From positions 248,001 through 312,000 of the forward strand of contig NZ_NPJI01000110.1 of NCBI RefSeq assembly GCF_002251435.1: 64,000 nucleotides of DNA, written 5' to 3'. The notes under the pieces were generated by a model. That model did no database searches. It saw only the letters and a list, made by a program, of their open reading frames with translations, and was not told the origin of the DNA. Origin of the DNA: Prevotella sp. P2-180. Its GTDB lineage: Bacteria; Bacteroidota; Bacteroidia; Bacteroidales; Bacteroidaceae. Both the position numbers and the translations under genes were made by a program. Positions 61,349-64,000 of the stretch are shown piece by piece (within the stretch, counting starts at the first letter, position 1; each line of letters opens with the position of its first letter).

Positions 61349-62359
61349 ATGAAACATACAACTATTATCGATATAGCCAAAGAACTGGGCATATCCAAAA
61401 GCACCGTATCAAGGGCATTGTCGGGTGACACGCACAACGTGAAGCCTGAAACGATGAGACTTATCAACGAAACTGCCATCCGTATGGGATACCAGCGCAA
61501 TGAAATGGCAGTCAACCTGCGACGCCAAAGTTCACGCAATATCGGTATCATCATTCCGGAAATTGTCACCTCGTTCTTCATGAACTTCATTCAGCATGCA
61601 CAGAAAGAACTACGCCAACACGGCTACCGCACAATCATTGCGGTATCAAACGAAGACCCAGAACAAGAAGCCGAGAATCTGATGATGTTGCAGCAGTGTC
61701 GTGTGGAAGGAATCCTTATGAGTGTATGCCACAAGGACAGAAACTCTAATATATATAATAATGTGAAGAACCACGGAATACCTATTGTATTCTTTGACAG
61801 GAAGGTGGAGGGAATAGACGCTTCGACAGTGCGCATCGACGACTATCTGATGGCATTCTTCATTGTAGAGAGAATGATAAGGAGCGGATGCCGCAAGATC
61901 GTGCATCTGGCTGGTCCAGACCACATAAGCAACGGATATGACCGCCACCGCGGCTACAGGGAGGCTCTTGAGAAATTCTCAATCCCTTACGACAAACGTT
62001 ATGTCATAAAAGGAGGATTGAGTGCAGAAGAAGGTGCTGCCGCCGTGGAAAAATTCATGTCGCAAGGGTTGGACTTTGACGGTCTTTTCGGATTTACGGA
62101 GACATCGACATTAGGAGCCAAGAGCTCACTGCAGAGGATGAACTACCGCATACCTGAAGATGTGTCGCTATGCTGCATCTCGGGCACGACATTATGCACA
62201 CTTGTACATCCGACAGTAACGGCAGTGGAACAGCCTGTGATAGAAATGGCCACTCTCTCTTGCAGGTTGCTGCTCGGACAAATTGCCGATCCCAACGCTG
62301 CAATAGAGAATGTCATGCTAAGAGGCAACATAGTGGAAAGGGAGTCTTTCAGAACTTGA
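61349..62359 (+). CDS. LacI-family transcriptional regulator
   Basis: The start is ATG 61349 (MKHTTIIDIAKELGISKSTV), 336 residues. N-terminal LacI helix-turn-helix and hinge (about 5-60, SRALSGDTHNVKPET), then a periplasmic-binding-protein-like effector domain. Probably senses a sugar or sugar acid and controls the convergent barrel/dehydrogenase operon. No operator was identified. Its 3' end overlaps the barrel gene by 11 nt. Confidence 0.93.
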   Translation: MKHTTIIDIAKELGISKSTVSRALSGDTHNVKPETMRLINETAIRMGYQRNEMAVNLRRQSSRNIGIIIPEIVTSFFMNFIQHAQKELRQHGYRTIIAVSNEDPEQEAENLMMLQQCRVEGILMSVCHKDRNSNIYNNVKNHGIPIVFFDRKVEGIDASTVRIDDYLMAFFIVERMIRSGCRKIVHLAGPDHISNGYDRHRGYREALEKFSIPYDKRYVIKGGLSAEEGAAAVEKFMSQGLDFDGLFGFTETSTLGAKSSLQRMNYRIPEDVSLCCISGTTLCTLVHPTVTAVEQPVIEMATLSCRLLLGQIADPNAAIENVMLRGNIVERESFRT

Positions 62360-63155
62360 AAACCTGTGCGCCTATCTGGAAGAAAGCCCTGTCCATAACA
62401 GGATTGAACACTGCACAGGCAAACACCGGGAGAGTATAGTTCTTCGTAATCTGTATGCGGCGCTCGGCTCGCAGTTGAAGATGAACGATTCCTGCCTTGT
62501 CGCTATAAAAAGTGCTTGAATCCCCGTTTTGGCTTGCCAGTGTGAAAGTGCCGCCTACACTGGCATCGAAACTCCAGTCTTTGTCACGGAACAGGGGATA
62601 GTCAGCCGACACATAGCAGGAATAACGGTTGGCGCTATTGTCGCTCCACCGGTCGCGTCCGAAAAGTATTGTTGACCAACTGACGGTAAGCGGAAATCGG
62701 GGAGCGGTTTCTGCAAAGCTATAGCTCAGGATGCAGTCGAGGAAACGTCCTGTCGTACGGGCCGAGTAGTTAAAGAACTCATGGTTGTTGTAGTCTGCCC
62801 CAGGCGAGAAATTGTAGGTGTCCCACAATGCCAATTTCCAGCCACCAGCCCTTACCTCACCGAAAAAGTTAAACTCCTTGTAGTCGCCTGAGGTATTTGT
62901 GCCACTCCATAACCCCACTTTGAAATGGTCATTCTTGTCGTGAATGGCAAGGTCAGCACACATCACCAGTCCGTCGCTCACCTCAATGCCTCGCCACAGG
63001 TGGTTGTTGGCTATCTCAAGACCAAAATCCACGTAATCCTTCACGTCAGTTTGTTTTTGAGCCTGGGCAGCAGTGCAACAAAGCACCACTGCCAGACATC
63101 CGAAAACGAATCTAAAAACAAACTGTATATTCCTGTTGATATCCCGAATGTTCAT
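62349..63155 (-). CDS. Small outer-membrane beta-barrel protein
   Basis: A 268-residue exported protein. Signal sequence with a long basic start (NRNIQFVFRFVFGCLAVVLCC... AAQAQ, cleavage near 33). The mature part alternates aromatic and polar residues (DFGLEIANNHLWRGIEVSDG, then ...FFQIGAQVFKF with terminal phenylalanine), typical of 10-12-stranded barrels. It may be a porin for the substrate of the downstream dehydrogenase. ATGA overlap with the dehydrogenase gene. Confidence 0.75.
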   Translation of the reverse strand: MNIRDINRNIQFVFRFVFGCLAVVLCCTAAQAQKQTDVKDYVDFGLEIANNHLWRGIEVSDGLVMCADLAIHDKNDHFKVGLWSGTNTSGDYKEFNFFGEVRAGGWKLALWDTYNFSPGADYNNHEFFNYSARTTGRFLDCILSYSFAETAPRFPLTVSWSTILFGRDRWSDNSANRYSCYVSADYPLFRDKDWSFDASVGGTFTLASQNGDSSTFYSDKAGIVHLQLRAERRIQITKNYTLPVFACAVFNPVMDRAFFQIGAQVFKF

Positions 63156-64000
63156 TGTATATCACTCTTTTTTTCAAAGTCGATGATGACCTTCATGGTC
63201 GTTGCCTTGTTCTCGTCAATATACTTGTAGGCCTCGTCATACTGCTCGAAAGCAAAGCGGTTGGAAATCAGAGGCTCAAGGTTTACAATACCACGGCTGA
63301 CATAATCAACGGCTGTAAGATAGTCCTCATGACGATACATCATCGTGCCAATGAGGCGAAGCTCATGCTCACCGAGGTAGAACATGCTGAGTGCAGGGTC
63401 TCTGGCAAACACCGCCACAATCACAATGTCGCTTCCCTTCTCAATGGATTCCATAAGCGAACGCACACTGGACTCCACGCCAGCCACCTCGAAGCCCACC
63501 TGGTAGCCCTCATCGCCGAACACCTCCTTGGCAGCGTCTTTCAGAGACTTGTTCAATACATTGGCTGTATATTCTATACCGCACTCCCTTGCCTTGGCAA
63601 GACGCAAGTCGCTCACATCGGTAATGAGCACCTTCTTGGCACCACGTGCCTTGCAGAACTGGGCCACAAGGTTGCCTATTGCACCGGCTCCACTCACCAC
63701 CACGTTCTTGTTCTTCACGTCCGTGCGGTTAGTGGCGTGTGCGCCCACTGCCGAAGGCTCTATCATTGCGCCATAGTCGAGGCTCATTCCTGCGGGCAAT
63801 ACCACCACACGGTCGTCGGTGGTCACAAAATAGTCCTGCGCAACTCCATCGGCCTGGAACGCCTCAACGCGCAGATGCTCACATACATTATACTGTCCGC
63901 GTTTGCATGGTCCACATTCTCCGCAGACCAACTGCGGTCGAGCCGTGATGTTATCGCCCGGTTTGCATACCGTCACATCCTTACCGATAGCCACTACCAC
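63152..64000 (-). CDS. Zinc-dependent sugar-alcohol/threonine dehydrogenase-like protein (partial)
   Basis: 282 residues, cut by the window edge at the N-terminus (and at any upstream catalytic zinc ligands). Structural-zinc cysteines CGECGPCKRGQYNVC, NAD-binding Rossmann motif VVSGAGAIGNLVAQF and C-terminal domain to FEKKSDIQ. MDR-family members of this kind oxidise sorbitol, L-iditol, L-idonate or threonine. The LacI regulator and barrel nearby favour a sugar alcohol or sugar acid. It overlaps the barrel gene by 4 nt. Confidence 0.88.
   Translation of the reverse strand: MVVAIGKDVTVCKPGDNITARPQLVCGECGPCKRGQYNVCEHLRVEAFQADGVAQDYFVTTDDRVVVLPAGMSLDYGAMIEPSAVGAHATNRTDVKNKNVVVSGAGAIGNLVAQFCKARGAKKVLITDVSDLRLAKARECGIEYTANVLNKSLKDAAKEVFGDEGYQVGFEVAGVESSVRSLMESIEKGSDIVIVAVFARDPALSMFYLGEHELRLIGTMMYRHEDYLTAVDYVSRGIVNLEPLISNRFAFEQYDEAYKYIDENKATTMKVIIDFEKKSDIQ

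Overview
The window reads as chromosome of a Bacteroidetes bacterium, most likely a Prevotella/Segatella-type member of the Bacteroidales. Seen in the sequence: a SusC/SusD pair with FecR and an ECF sigma factor, promoters of the TTTG/CTTG - about 20 nt - TAnnTTTG type, A-rich rather than Shine-Dalgarno leaders, many ATGA gene overlaps, and short 7-8 bp tandem repeats between genes. The genus is an inference.

Layout. 1-6843 is housekeeping: xerD and aroQ (divergent), an O-methyltransferase whose start lies in a 7-bp tandem repeat, an M16 protease and two glycosyltransferases. 6871-23700 is an accessory region built around five remnants of one IS1380-family element (called A to E here; B is split in two). 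Between them sit unrelated cargo blocks: (1) a 563-aa unknown protein with small partners and a zinc-ribbon microprotein; (2) an XRE regulator and a PARIS-like AriA/AriB pair (AAA ATPase plus DUF4435/TOPRIM), followed by a large palindrome, a truncated dinD and a broken type I methylase; (3) a three-gene operon with a membrane-anchored GTPase-like protein and a tail-anchored protein; (4, 5) two different lipoproteins, each next to a copy of the same small gene pair. An IS4-family element sits against the last remnant, followed by a Panacea (DUF4065) antitoxin with a broken partner.

23836-30195 holds two glycosyltransferases and an operon of circularly permuted ATP-grasp, alpha-E, transglutaminase and two aspartoacylase-like proteins, a known predicted peptide-ligation gene set. 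30549-41301 holds a flavodoxin-like protein, an OmpA lipoprotein, a CPBP protease / RibF / Ca2+ P-type ATPase chain with 4-nt overlaps, tRNA-Met, tRNA-Arg, priA and a flavin reductase-rubredoxin fusion. 41332-44313 is an SGNH hydrolase-MBOAT fusion.

44415-56979 is one trans-envelope regulated uptake locus: ECF sigma factor, FecR, SusC with an N-terminal STN domain, SusD, a metallopeptidase-like lipoprotein lacking HExxH, a TlpA lipoprotein-type thioredoxin protein and a TlpA-alpha/beta-hydrolase fusion. It encodes no glycoside hydrolase; peptide or oxidised-protein substrates are an inference. 56945-64000 holds an S41 protease, another TlpA protein, a 5'-truncated DUF4932 metallopeptidase, an alpha/beta hydrolase, a LacI regulator, a small outer-membrane barrel and a zinc sugar/alcohol dehydrogenase cut by the window edge.

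Best candidates for something undescribed: the IS1380-remnant array that separates exchangeable cargo, the three-gene GTPase operon, and the 563-aa/77-aa gene pair.
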